Shown here: piece after piece, positions 26,580 through 35,748 of the stretch | How the letters are laid out: every line of letters starts with the position of its first letter | How positions within the stretch are numbered: the stretch's first letter is position 1 | From: an uncultured Bacilli bacterium | GTDB taxonomy: Bacteria; Bacillota_I; Bacilli_A; RF39; UBA660 | Length of the DNA stretch: 64,000 nucleotides | Reading direction: 5' to 3' | Assembly: GCA_910584085.1 (NCBI GenBank) | Contig: CAJTZY010000008.1 | Coordinates: 3,197 to 67,196, forward strand | The notes under the pieces: model-generated | Seen by the model: only the letters and a program-made list of their open reading frames with translations | Told to the model about the DNA's origin: nothing | The model's database searches: none | Translations under genes and position numbers: made by a program

Positions 26580-27422
26580 ATGTGGTTTTTATTTGTTACC
26601 CTTTATATAATTTTAGCAGTAGCGTTTACCCAATTTTATAAAATTGTTTTAAATACTTCAAAAAGTGATGGCACATTGACTGTATTATTACAATTTATAG
26701 CAGGATTAAGTGCTTTATTACTTTCTCCAGTCTTTAAGTTTACATTTCCAACAGATTGGAAAGTATATTTATTATTAGGAATTGCTTGTATTTTTTATGC
26801 TCTTTCAGATAGAATGAATACAACAGTAAGAAGTGGTATAGAGGCATCTACATTTAGTATAATAAAACAACTATCAACAGTATTTATGATTCTAGCAGGA
26901 TTCTTATTTTTTAAAGAGCAATTTGTTTGGAAAAGGATTATTGGAGCAGGATTAATAATTTTTAGTAATATTCTTATTTTCTATAAAAAAGGAAATCAAA
27001 AATTAGATAAATATGTTTTGTTAGGTATTCTGTCAAATATAATTTATTCAGTAGCATTGCTTTTGGATGTTAATATTTCAGATAGTTTTAATTTAGCATT
27101 TTATGTAGCATTAACTCTTTTAGTCCCTGCTTTATTTATTACAATTGCAGAAAGAGTAAAATTAGCAAATATAAAAAAAGAGTTTAAAAATGGCAATAAG
27201 CAGGCAATTTTTATAACAGGTCTTTGTTGGGGAACAATGATTGTAGTTCAATTAAGAGCATATCAACTTGGAGAAGCTACTTCAGTAGCTCCTCTATGTG
27301 CATTAACTGTAATTGGAAATGTATTAGTTGGCTATCTATTTTTAAAGGAACGAAATAATTTGTTAAAAAAGTTAATAGCTGCATTTTTAATTATTGTGAG
27401 TGTATTTTTAATAAAAGGTTAA
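26580..27422 (+). CDS. EamA/DMT-superfamily membrane transporter
   Basis: A 280 aa protein with ten hydrophobic helices in two similar halves, as in the EamA drug/metabolite transporter family. The GAGLIIFSNILIFY segment closing the first half and the AAFLIIVSVFLIKG end are characteristic. Start ATG 26580 follows AGGTGAT; GTG 26571 lies inside that ribosome site. Substrate unknown. It is the first of three cargo genes (transporter, P-loop protein, acetyltransferase) in the second island segment. Confidence 0.8.
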   Translation: MWFLFVTLYIILAVAFTQFYKIVLNTSKSDGTLTVLLQFIAGLSALLLSPVFKFTFPTDWKVYLLLGIACIFYALSDRMNTTVRSGIEASTFSIIKQLSTVFMILAGFLFFKEQFVWKRIIGAGLIIFSNILIFYKKGNQKLDKYVLLGILSNIIYSVALLLDVNISDSFNLAFYVALTLLVPALFITIAERVKLANIKKEFKNGNKQAIFITGLCWGTMIVVQLRAYQLGEATSVAPLCALTVIGNVLVGYLFLKERNNLLKKLIAAFLIIVSVFLIKG

Positions 27423-27449
27423 ACTTATTTAAAATTAGGAGATGACAAA

Positions 27450-28001
27450 ATGGAAAGATTATTAATAATGGCTTATATGGGTACAGGGAAAACAGAATTA
27501 GAAAATAGATATGATAATGTAATTGATTTTGATTTCCAAGATTATAAATATATTTACGATGAATCAATAAGACATTTGCCACTTGAACAAAGAAAGGGCT
27601 CAACAAATTTAAGAACAGAAAATCCAAATTATCCCGAAAGTTTTATTGCTGATGCAATAAAATTGCTTAATGAAGGTAAAATAGTTGTATCTCCATTTAT
27701 CGATCATGTATTTAAAGCATATGATGGTTCTAATATTGCATCACAAGTTGATAATTTAAGAACTATATTAATTTGTCCAACAAGGAATAATTTTAATGAA
27801 TATGTAGAGCGATTTAAAAAAAGAGGTAATAGTGATGAATTCATTTCTAGAAGGGAAAAAGAATTTTCTAGTTTAGTTGATTTATTTGAACAAGCTAATA
27901 ATTATGAAAGAATAATAATGAAACCTGGACAATATTTATCTGAAGCACTAGAAGAAAATGGAATAAGTTTAACTTTGAAAAAGACTACATCAAAAAGTTA
28001 A
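27450..28001 (+). CDS. P-loop NTPase, nucleotide/small-molecule kinase-like
   Basis: A 183 aa cytosolic protein with an N-terminal P-loop MAYMGTGKTE (residues 8-17) and DFDFQDY shortly after, as in small P-loop kinases. A helical lid-like region with RFKKRGNSDEFISRRE follows. It starts 27 nt after the transporter with an AGGAGA ribosome site. Similar short P-loop proteins accompany phage and plasmid cargo; the phosphate acceptor is unknown. Confidence 0.65.
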   Translation: MERLLIMAYMGTGKTELENRYDNVIDFDFQDYKYIYDESIRHLPLEQRKGSTNLRTENPNYPESFIADAIKLLNEGKIVVSPFIDHVFKAYDGSNIASQVDNLRTILICPTRNNFNEYVERFKKRGNSDEFISRREKEFSSLVDLFEQANNYERIIMKPGQYLSEALEENGISLTLKKTTSKS

Positions 28002-28022
28002 AATAAGGAGGAGTATAAAAAT

Positions 28023-28469
28023 ATGGGTGAAACTTTAGAATTAATTTTTGATAAATTAAAAGAGGAAGATTTAGAAGAAGTAGCACAACTTTATGATTCT
28101 GAAAGACCAATAAATACCAATAGAACTAAAATGAAACAAACATTTAGTCAAATTAAAGATAATCCTGATTATCAAATGGTTGTAGCAAAATATAATAATG
28201 TGATTGTTGGTTTTGCAAAGGCAATTATTCATCATGACATTTTTGAAGAAAATAATCCCTTTATAACGATTTGGAGTGTTCGAGTAAGAAAGGAATATAG
28301 AAGGCTTAAAATAGGTACTAGATTATTTGAATATATTGAAAAAATGGCTAAAAGTATGAATTGTGAATTTATCTGTCTTTTAGCTGATAGTGATAATGTT
28401 GGAGCTAATGAGTTTTATAAGAGTTTGCATTATGAATGTGCTAATGGATATGTAAAAAATTTTAAATAA
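28023..28469 (+). CDS. GNAT-family N-acetyltransferase
   Basis: A 148 aa GNAT-fold protein with the acetyl-CoA binding region VRVRKEYRRLKIGTRLFEYI (motif A, RRLKIG replacing the common QGxG/A form) and a C-terminal ANEFYKSLHYE segment. It follows the P-loop gene by 21 nt with AGGAGGAG. It could modify a small molecule or a protein; an antibiotic-resistance role is possible but not shown. Confidence 0.85.
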   Translation: MGETLELIFDKLKEEDLEEVAQLYDSERPINTNRTKMKQTFSQIKDNPDYQMVVAKYNNVIVGFAKAIIHHDIFEENNPFITIWSVRVRKEYRRLKIGTRLFEYIEKMAKSMNCEFICLLADSDNVGANEFYKSLHYECANGYVKNFK

Positions 28470-28562
28470 GCATTTCATATAATCAGAAACCCAAAAGGTG
28501 TTTTGTATCAATAGTTAGTATTGTCATAGCTTTTAAGGAAAAACAATGTACTTTTTTTTCTC

Positions 28563-28627
28563 TTTGAATATAATACTTTGAGGAGTGATGTTATGGCAAA
28601 AGTTGTTATAGATGCAGGACATGGAGG
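28563..28627 (+). repeat. Direct repeat copy 2: amidase promoter, ribosome site and first codons
   Basis: Matches 23097-23160 with three substitutions and one single-base gap. It holds TATAAT (28569-28574), AGGAGTG (28581-28587) and ATG 28593. The two copies bracket the 23161-28562 segment. Confidence 0.85.
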
Positions 28628-28859
28628 TAGTGATCCAGGTGCTAGTGGAAATGGAATAATTGAGAAGGAGTATACATTAAAAATTTCCCAGTATATATAT
28701 GATAGGCTTAAAGATTTAGGATTAGATGTTAAGATGACTAGAACTGGTGATGAGACGTTGTCACCAACTGAAAGAGTAAATAGGGTGCTTGATGCTTTTG
28801 GAAATAGCAGTGATGTGTTAGTAATTTCTAATCACATAAATGCAGGAGGAGAGACCTAG
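28593..28859 (+). pseudogene. 5' part of an N-acetylmuramoyl-L-alanine amidase (Amidase_3), split by an element
   Basis: MAKVVIDAGHGGSDPG begins a zinc amidase of the Amidase_3 family. Zinc ligands His10 (GHGG), a Glu at 24-26 (EKEYTL) and His81 (SNHINA) are present. After codon 84 the frame runs into foreign sequence (GGET) and stops at 28859. The catalytic Glu and the LysM region lie 13.3 kb away at 42177-43103 in matching frame. As it stands the product would be an inactive 88-residue fragment. Start 28593 follows AGGAGTG. Confidence 0.88.
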
Positions 28860-28863
28860 CTCT
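28845..28863. other. attL: left hybrid attachment site of the serine-recombinase element
   Basis: Amidase coding sequence ends at the core GGAGGAGA (28845-28852), whose first GG is the probable crossover. The element arm TAGCTCT (28857-28863) is the inverted counterpart of AGAGCTA at the right end. Confidence 0.7.
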
Positions 28864-29045
28864 TACATGGGTTAAATTTATAAGGGTATTAAGACAGTTG
28901 TATTTGAATGAAAATAAATTATAGCATTGTTTATTGAAAATCATATTTTGAAGGCAATAATAGTCTTAAAATTAGATTTTAAATACAAATTGCTTTGAAA
29001 TACTAAAAGAATGTCGAAAAATGTGATATAATTAGTACATAAGAT
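28864..29045 (+). promoter_or_regulatory. Left-end non-coding region with promoter of the YobI-like gene
   Basis: No gene is visible. A TATAAT box at 29027-29032 in gtgatataattag is the likely -10 of the NTPase gene; no convincing -35 box is seen at proper spacing. Confidence 0.45.
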
Positions 29046-29087
29046 AGCAGTATTTAATCTTTTTAAGATGGATACTGCTTATTTTTT
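29046..29087 (+). terminator. Leader terminator hairpin before the YobI-like gene
   Basis: AGCAGTAT (29046-29053) and ATACTGCT (29072-29079) form a perfect 8 bp stem with an 18 nt loop, followed by TATTTTTT. It sits between the probable promoter and the ribosome site, so it would act as an attenuator unless transcription starts downstream. Confidence 0.65.
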
Positions 29088-29106
29088 GAAGTAGAGGTGT
29101 TATTTG

Positions 29107-32100
29107 TTGAAAAAGAGCTTTAATAAAAAATCAGAACCTTATATTGAGGAAAATATCTTTTTGTCTTTAGGGCCTAAAGATAATGTTGATGAAGATAATA
29201 TTTATTATAATAAATTTATGACTGCAATTAACAGAAATTGCAAAATTATTGCTTTCACAGGAAGATATGGAGTTGGTAAAACTAGCATAATTAATTCAAT
29301 ATTAAAAAAGTTACATAATAAACCTAGTGAAATTAGAGTGTCATTGGGCAATTATAAAAGTGCTGGTATGAATAACGAAAATACAATTGAAGAAGTGAAT
29401 AATATTGACATAAATGATATTGAAATAAAAATATTACAACAAATTATTTATACAACTAATGAAAACAAATTGTCAATGTCAAGGTTTAAAAGAATTAAAT
29501 ATATTAGCATATTCAGAAAAATATTATTTAGTATTTTAGTACTTTTAATATTAGGGCTGCTATATGTATATTTTCCTCAAATCTATATTGGAGTTTTTGG
29601 AAATTTATATGATTTTTGTATAAAATATATTCATAAATATTGCTGTATTTTTATTTGCGTATTACTGTTTATGTTTATATGGTTTGTATTATATAAATTT
29701 ATTTTAGGTATTGAGACAACAATAAGCGTTTCTACTCTAAAATATAAAGATTTAGAAATTGGAATAAATAATGATAGTGAAAAATCGGTTTTTAATAAGT
29801 ATTTAGACGAAATAGTTTATTTTTTTAAACAAACGAAAACACATATTTTAGTAATTGAAGATTTGGATAGATATGGTAATGTATCTCTCGAAATATTTAA
29901 AAAGTTGAAAGAACTTAATTTTTTGCTAAATTCAAATGACACAATTAAAAAAAATGGTGGTGTAATTTTCATATATGCCCTGAGAGATGATTTGTTTTTA
30001 AATCATGAGGATCGAGTAAAATTTTTTGATTATATAATTCCAGTTGTATCAAAATTTTCTAGTCAAAATGCTAAAGAATATGTAATGGAATTATATCAAA
30101 TCTTTCATACTAAATATAATTTATTAATCGATGAAAAGTTATTGAGATTAATAAGTATATATATTCAGGATCGAAGATTATTACTTAATATATTTATGGA
30201 ATTTAAAACATATGTTGATGCTTTGAAAAATAACCAGCACATCAATTATTCAGAACTATTTGCAGTCATTTGCTATAAAAATATAAATCCTTTGGATTTT
30301 GAAAGAAGAATAAAGTATGAAGGAGATTTGTATAATATTTTTAATTATAAAAATGATTTAATTAAAATTATAAATAGTAAGATTCTTGATGAAAATATAA
30401 AAATTACAAATAGAATAGAAAATGCAAGAAAACAAAAAATTAAAGATATTCAGGATTTAAAAAAATCATTTTTACTAGATGTTATGAGAAAAGAACATAT
30501 TGGCAGTTATATTAATGATATTAAAATATATTTGGGTAGTACTGTATTGACACTTGATGGATTTATAAATTATGAAATTAATGTGGCAAATTTAAGAGAA
30601 TGTGATTTTTATTATGAGTATCCCGGTTATGGAAAAAGCAAGATTGATTCAGAAATAAAATCTTCATTTCTTGATAAGGCAGATAATTTAAATTATAATT
30701 TTGAAGAAATGTATGATAAAATAAACTCTAACAAAAATAAAATAGAAAAGAATAAAGAAATGACACTTGAAGATATTTTGAATGTTGATAATATAAAAGA
30801 AATGATAGATGATGACAAAATAAAAGAACTTTTTCAAAATAAAATATTAATATCATTGATAAAAAATGGTTTTATTAAAGAAAATTTTGAAAAAAATTTA
30901 TCATATTTTAAATCTGGAGATTTGTCTCCAGAAGATTATACTTTTTTAATAGCAGTTGATACTAATGACAAACTCGACTTTAAATATAAACTTAATAATG
31001 TCAAAGAGGTTATTGAAAATATAGATACTAAGGATTTTTCTACAGATAAAATATTAAATTTTGATATTTGTGACTATTTATTATCAAATAAAGTAAAATC
31101 AAAGTTCAATAATTTTTGTTCCCAATTTAAACAAATAAATGAATATAGGCTAAGCTTTTTAAATGAATATTTTAGATATAATAGAGAAAACTTTATATAT
31201 CTTTTAAAAGAGGTATTCAGTTTTGACTTGCTTTACCTTTTATATGATAAACAGGAAATGATAAATGATCTAAATGAATGGATAAAGATAATAATAGAAA
31301 ATATAAACTTAGATATTGATAAAACTCAATTAGTTCATATAAAGAGAAGTTTAGAAGAAAATTCGGATTTGTTAAATAATATAGAAATTAATGATGTTTC
31401 AAAAGCAAATATTATATATTTAAAACCAAATATTGAATATTATGACAATATAAATGAATCAATAATAAGAATATTATATGAAGGTGAAATATATGTCCCA
31501 AATAAATCTTTTTATAATAAACTAATTGATTTATTTGGAATAGAGAATAATTATAAAAAATCAAATGCAATAGATATATTATACGAAAATGAAGATTTCT
31601 GTAAATTCAAAAATAGTGTTATAGTAAATAAGTATTTTCCATCATTTTATAATACCTTTGAAATATTTGATAGTGATGAAAAAAATATTTTAAAAGCTAT
31701 AAATGATACAGATTTAGATAATGAAGTAAAATTGTTAATTTTAAAAACTGAAGTTAATGAAATTAGTGATATAGAGGATGTAGATGACAAAGAATTATGG
31801 AAAGAGATTATTAAAAATTCTCGTTGCAAAATATGTATGGAAAATATGATTGCATATTTTGATTATGTTAACAAAATTGATGATGTTATTTTGGAAATGA
31901 TTTCTGAAATTGGAAATGATTATCATGTGGTAGATAACAGTGTATTTCAAGACTTTGAAACAAGTTTAATATATTCAGCATACCATCCTATGATTGATTA
32001 TAGTATAATAGCACATAGCTATAATCATAATATAGAATCTTTTGATGAAGAATTAGATATTAATAATGATTTACTAGAAGAATTAATAATTAATAATAAA

Positions 32101-32646
32101 GTAGAATTAAACATTAATAATTACAACTCATTACGAGAAAAAAATATAATTGCTTTATTGAAACTGATTCTTAATAAAATTGATAGTTTTATAGAAATAA
32201 AGAATGATATAGAACATGATTCATATATTACAAATGAAATAATGGAAAGCAATATAACCATTGATAAAAAAATACAATTACTAGATAGTATTGATATGGC
32301 AGATATATCTAGTAAAGGGATATCAATATTAATAGATGAAATAATTAATAATAATATTTATTTGAATGACAATTTTATAGGGATGTTGTTTGATTTTGCC
32401 GAAGAAAATGCCAAAATAAAATATTTTATATATTTACATAAAAGTAATTATAATTATATTAATTATTTATATAAAATTAATGATAAGATTATTAAAATTA
32501 GAGATGGAAAGTCCACTTCCTTATCATTTGATTATGATAACCAAATATATGAATTGATGAAATATTTAAAATCACTTGGAATAATAAATAGATGTGATAT
32601 AAAGAAAAATAAAATTAGAATTTCATATAATAAAACAACTTTATAA
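29107..32646 (+). CDS. YobI-like (KAP-related) membrane P-loop NTPase
   Basis: A 1179 aa protein. Start TTG 29107 lies 7 nt after AGAGGTG; an adjacent TTG at 29104 is the alternative. Walker A GRYGVGKTS is at residues about 52-60, two membrane helices follow at about 138-160 and 178-203, and Walker B VIEDLDRYG is near residue 250. This insertion of two helices between Walker A and B is the hallmark of KAP/YobI-type NTPases. The remaining 850 residues are a long helical region rich in Asn, Asp, Glu and Ile. It probably assembles at the membrane with the P-loop and sensor region in the cytosol. Family members occur in mobile islands and are suspected defence proteins; function here is inferred. 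Confidence 0.82.
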   Translation: MKKSFNKKSEPYIEENIFLSLGPKDNVDEDNIYYNKFMTAINRNCKIIAFTGRYGVGKTSIINSILKKLHNKPSEIRVSLGNYKSAGMNNENTIEEVNNIDINDIEIKILQQIIYTTNENKLSMSRFKRIKYISIFRKILFSILVLLILGLLYVYFPQIYIGVFGNLYDFCIKYIHKYCCIFICVLLFMFIWFVLYKFILGIETTISVSTLKYKDLEIGINNDSEKSVFNKYLDEIVYFFKQTKTHILVIEDLDRYGNVSLEIFKKLKELNFLLNSNDTIKKNGGVIFIYALRDDLFLNHEDRVKFFDYIIPVVSKFSSQNAKEYVMELYQIFHTKYNLLIDEKLLRLISIYIQDRRLLLNIFMEFKTYVDALKNNQHINYSELFAVICYKNINPLDFERRIKYEGDLYNIFNYKNDLIKIINSKILDENIKITNRIENARKQKIKDIQDLKKSFLLDVMRKEHIGSYINDIKIYLGSTVLTLDGFINYEINVANLRECDFYYEYPGYGKSKIDSEIKSSFLDKADNLNYNFEEMYDKINSNKNKIEKNKEMTLEDILNVDNIKEMIDDDKIKELFQNKILISLIKNGFIKENFEKNLSYFKSGDLSPEDYTFLIAVDTNDKLDFKYKLNNVKEVIENIDTKDFSTDKILNFDICDYLLSNKVKSKFNNFCSQFKQINEYRLSFLNEYFRYNRENFIYLLKEVFSFDLLYLLYDKQEMINDLNEWIKIIIENINLDIDKTQLVHIKRSLEENSDLLNNIEINDVSKANIIYLKPNIEYYDNINESIIRILYEGEIYVPNKSFYNKLIDLFGIENNYKKSNAIDILYENEDFCKFKNSVIVNKYFPSFYNTFEIFDSDEKNILKAINDTDLDNEVKLLILKTEVNEISDIEDVDDKELWKEIIKNSRCKICMENMIAYFDYVNKIDDVILEMISEIGNDYHVVDNSVFQDFETSLIYSAYHPMIDYSIIAHSYNHNIESFDEELDINNDLLEELIINNKVELNINNYNSLREKNIIALLKLILNKIDSFIEIKNDIEHDSYITNEIMESNITIDKKIQLLDSIDMADISSKGISILIDEIINNNIYLNDNFIGMLFDFAEENAKIKYFIYLHKSNYNYINYLYKINDKIIKIRDGKSTSLSFDYDNQIYELMKYLKSLGIINRCDIKKNKIRISYNKTTL

Positions 32647-32699
32647 GTATATTAGTTATGAAAAAAATGTTATAATATAAAATATAGGAGGTTTAAATT

Positions 32700-33536
32700 A
32701 TGAGTGAAAAAGAATTAGATTCAAGTGTTAATGAATATAAAGAAGAATATAAACCTAATAATTATATAAAACAATTACAATGGGATATGGCTATTGGACT
32801 TCAAGAAGTAGATAATTTAAAACCTTCTAAATATTTAGAAAAACTATTAGAACAAAATGTAGATGGTAATTTAACTATAGAAGAAGTAGAAAAAGAATTA
32901 AGAGAATACTATATTGAAAAGGAAAGTAAAAGTGAAATTAATCATAATGAATTAGAATGTGATTTTGTATCTGCTAGAATAGTTGAATTATTAGATCAAG
33001 ATAAATTTGAATTATCAGTTGATTATTTAAAATATGTTCATAAATTTTTATTTCAAGATGTTTATGAATTTGCAGGGGAGTTTAGAAAGATAGATTTTTC
33101 TAAACACGAAAAAATATTAAATAATGATTCAGTAGCCTATGGAGATTGTAATACATTAACTGAATCTTTAGAATATGATATATCTTTAGAAAAAGAAAAG
33201 AATTATAAAGAAATGAATATAGTTGAAGTTATTAATAATATAACTAAATTTTCATCTAATATATGGCAAGTACATCCATTTAGAGAAGGTAATACAAGAA
33301 CCACGGCATTATTTATAGAAAAATATTTAATTAGTTTGGGCTATAATGTTGATAATACTTTGTTTAAAGATAAATCGGTGTATTTTAGAAATGCATTGGT
33401 AAGAAGTAATTACTTTAATAACTATTTAAAAATAAAAGAAGATAATAGCTATTTAGTCAAATTTTATGAAAATTTATTATTAGGTAAAAATAATAATTTA
33501 CATTCACAAGATTTAATAGTTGAAGAATTATTTTAA
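32700..33536 (+). CDS. Fic-domain protein with its own N-terminal segment
   Basis: A 278 aa protein with the Fic motif HPFREGNTR at residues 192-200, flanked by IWQV and TTALFIEKYL. Fic enzymes transfer AMP or another nucleotide moiety to target proteins, with the motif His as base and the Glu/Asn-Gly part binding phosphate and metal. The N-terminus (QWDMAIGLQEVDNLKPS, residues about 22-38) resembles the VbhA-like inhibitory region found fused to or next to Fic toxins, with the usual E-G pair written D-N. A TATAAT box and TAGGAGG precede the start. It may be a self-restrained toxin guarding the element. Confidence 0.88.
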   Translation: MSEKELDSSVNEYKEEYKPNNYIKQLQWDMAIGLQEVDNLKPSKYLEKLLEQNVDGNLTIEEVEKELREYYIEKESKSEINHNELECDFVSARIVELLDQDKFELSVDYLKYVHKFLFQDVYEFAGEFRKIDFSKHEKILNNDSVAYGDCNTLTESLEYDISLEKEKNYKEMNIVEVINNITKFSSNIWQVHPFREGNTRTTALFIEKYLISLGYNVDNTLFKDKSVYFRNALVRSNYFNNYLKIKEDNSYLVKFYENLLLGKNNNLHSQDLIVEELF

Positions 33537-33661
33537 GAAATGAAAGTGGTTTTTTATTCAATAATTATTGTGTAAAAGACTTCTTTTATTTATTTTTTTA
33601 TGTTATAATAAACATATAAGCTAATAAGCATATATGTTTATAAGTTTAAAGTGGTGATATT

Positions 33662-34000
33662 ATGATTGATAAATTGGGAGAATTTATAAAGAAAAAGGTT
33701 GATCGAAAAATTAATATATCTAAAAAGAAAAAATCTGATATTATAAAAGAATTTGGAATTACCTCTCAATATTTGCATGATATGGAAAATGGAAAAAGAG
33801 TTCCTTCAGCAAATTTAATGAAAATAATGATTGATGTATTAGGATTGTCCGAGAAAGAGCAGATAGAACTTTATGATTTAGCTTCAGAGAGTCATAAACT
33901 AAAAAGAATACCAGCAGATATAGAAGAATACATTATTGGAAATGATAGTGCTAAAACTGAGATTAGAAAATTAATTTCAAAAAATAAGGAGGTTAAATAA
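33662..34000 (+). CDS. XRE-type helix-turn-helix regulator of the restriction-modification operon
   Basis: A 112 aa protein with an XRE HTH at residues about 18-65: KSDIIKEFGITSQYLHDMENG followed by RVPSANLMKIMIDVLGLS. It starts the operon XRE-mod-res, with the mod ATG 2 nt after its stop. By analogy to control proteins of restriction systems it may time expression of the methylase before the endonuclease. It is preceded by TATAA-rich promoter sequence and GTGGTG. Confidence 0.8.
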   Translation: MIDKLGEFIKKKVDRKINISKKKKSDIIKEFGITSQYLHDMENGKRVPSANLMKIMIDVLGLSEKEQIELYDLASESHKLKRIPADIEEYIIGNDSAKTEIRKLISKNKEVK

Positions 34001-34002
34001 TT

Positions 34003-35748
34003 ATGGAAACAACTAATTTATCTAAAATTAAAAGAGAAAAGATGCTTAGAACAATAAATGAAATAAAAAAGAGTGTAACTAATGATGAAATTCTAAATAA
34101 TTTATCTTTGATAGAAAATGAATTGACCAAAAAGAAATTTGGATTAATATGGGAAGAGCACGAAGAAAGAGTAGATATTGAGTTAAAAAGTAAAATACCA
34201 ACATTTGAAGAAGTTAAATCTAAACAAATAATAAACAATGATAAAAAGTATAACTTTTTATTGGAAGGAGATAATTTACATAGTTTATATTTGTTGGAAA
34301 AAACACATAAAGAAAAAATTGATTTAATAATCATAGATCCTCCTTATAATACAGGGAGTAATGATTTTATGTATGGAGACTCTTATTTAGGAATAGATGA
34401 TGAATATAGGCATAGTAAGTGGCTTTCATTTATGAGTAAAAGATTAAATATTGCTAAAAAGTTATTAAAAGATGATGGTCTAATTTTTATAAATATTGAT
34501 GATAATGAGCAGGCTGAATTAAGATTGCTTTGTGATGATATTTTTGGCGAAAATAATTTTGTGAATTGCATATGTGTAAAAATGTCAGAGCCAACAGGAG
34601 TTAAGATGTCACATTGTGATAAAAGGTTACCAAAACTAAAAGAATATGTATTATTGTATAAGAAAAATAAAATTAACTTAAAAAATATTCAAATTCCTAA
34701 AGAAAAATGGGATAGTGAGTATAAAATATTAATTAAAGGCGTATCTGAGGCCGATGTATCAAAGCTAAAAGAAAAAATGAATAAAGAATTTTTAGACGAT
34801 GATGATGTTATAGAATGTGATAATATATGTAAGAAAATCACATTTGGCTCAGTAAACGAATTACTTAATAATAATATGAGTGAATCTGATAAAAATAAGA
34901 TTAAATATGAAAATGCATGGAGAATAGTTAGAGATGTAGCAACTACAGGTGGGGCTAAAAAATTGGCAGATGAAAAAAGAAAGATAAATAGCAATAGTGC
35001 ATTTGTAATTAGGACTCCTCAAAATAAAATGTATTTAATAAAAAATGGTTATAACGAATCTTCTTCACAACCAAGAATTAAACTATTATTTGCTGATCAA
35101 TATTTAACAAACAACCCTTGTGATCTATGGCAAGATATCAAAACTACAGGTCTTGATAATGAGGGGTATGTATCTTTCTTAAATGGGAAAAAACCACTTA
35201 AATTAATTGAAAGAATAATTGATTTATCAAATAAAAGTGATGCCATAATATTAGATTTTTTTGCGGGGAGTGGTACTACGGGCGAAGCAGTATTAAATAT
35301 GAATAAAAATGATGGAGGAACTAGAACATTTATTTTGTGTACAAATAATGAAAATGATATTTGTGAAAATATTACATACAAAAGACTATCCAAATCAATT
35401 TGCAAAGATAATAATGATAATTTAAAATATTATAGAACATCATATGTTCCAAGAATTAATACTGACGAAGAAAACTTAAGTAAAAATTTGATGGTAAATA
35501 TTAAAAATTTAATACAACTTGAAAATGGCATAGAGATTGATGGTAGAATAGTAAGAATTCTTTTAACTGAAGATGAGATAGATACATTTACTGCAAATGA
35601 CAAAGATTTAAATGAATGTGAGAAATTATACATATCTTCTGATATACTATTAACATCTAAACAAGGGAAAAAATTTAAAGATTATAATATCGAATTATTT
35701 ATAATTCCTGAATATTACTTTGAAGAAGAGATAAGAGAGGTGGCATAA
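34003..35748 (+). CDS. Type III restriction-modification system methyltransferase (Mod)
   Basis: A 581 aa N6-adenine or N4-cytosine DNA methyltransferase. Motif IV IIDPPYNTG is at residues about 110-118 (DPPY 112-115) and AdoMet motif I FFAGSGTTGEAVL near residue 419, the beta-class order used by type III Mod proteins. The segment between them (about 190-390) is the variable target-recognition region and sets the site. The N-terminus (LEGDNLHSLYLLEKTHKEKI) is typical. It overlaps res by 1 nt (ATAATG). Mod is needed for both methylation and restriction. Confidence 0.92.
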   Translation: METTNLSKIKREKMLRTINEIKKSVTNDEILNNLSLIENELTKKKFGLIWEEHEERVDIELKSKIPTFEEVKSKQIINNDKKYNFLLEGDNLHSLYLLEKTHKEKIDLIIIDPPYNTGSNDFMYGDSYLGIDDEYRHSKWLSFMSKRLNIAKKLLKDDGLIFINIDDNEQAELRLLCDDIFGENNFVNCICVKMSEPTGVKMSHCDKRLPKLKEYVLLYKKNKINLKNIQIPKEKWDSEYKILIKGVSEADVSKLKEKMNKEFLDDDDVIECDNICKKITFGSVNELLNNNMSESDKNKIKYENAWRIVRDVATTGGAKKLADEKRKINSNSAFVIRTPQNKMYLIKNGYNESSSQPRIKLLFADQYLTNNPCDLWQDIKTTGLDNEGYVSFLNGKKPLKLIERIIDLSNKSDAIILDFFAGSGTTGEAVLNMNKNDGGTRTFILCTNNENDICENITYKRLSKSICKDNNDNLKYYRTSYVPRINTDEENLSKNLMVNIKNLIQLENGIEIDGRIVRILLTEDEIDTFTANDKDLNECEKLYISSDILLTSKQGKKFKDYNIELFIIPEYYFEEEIREVA

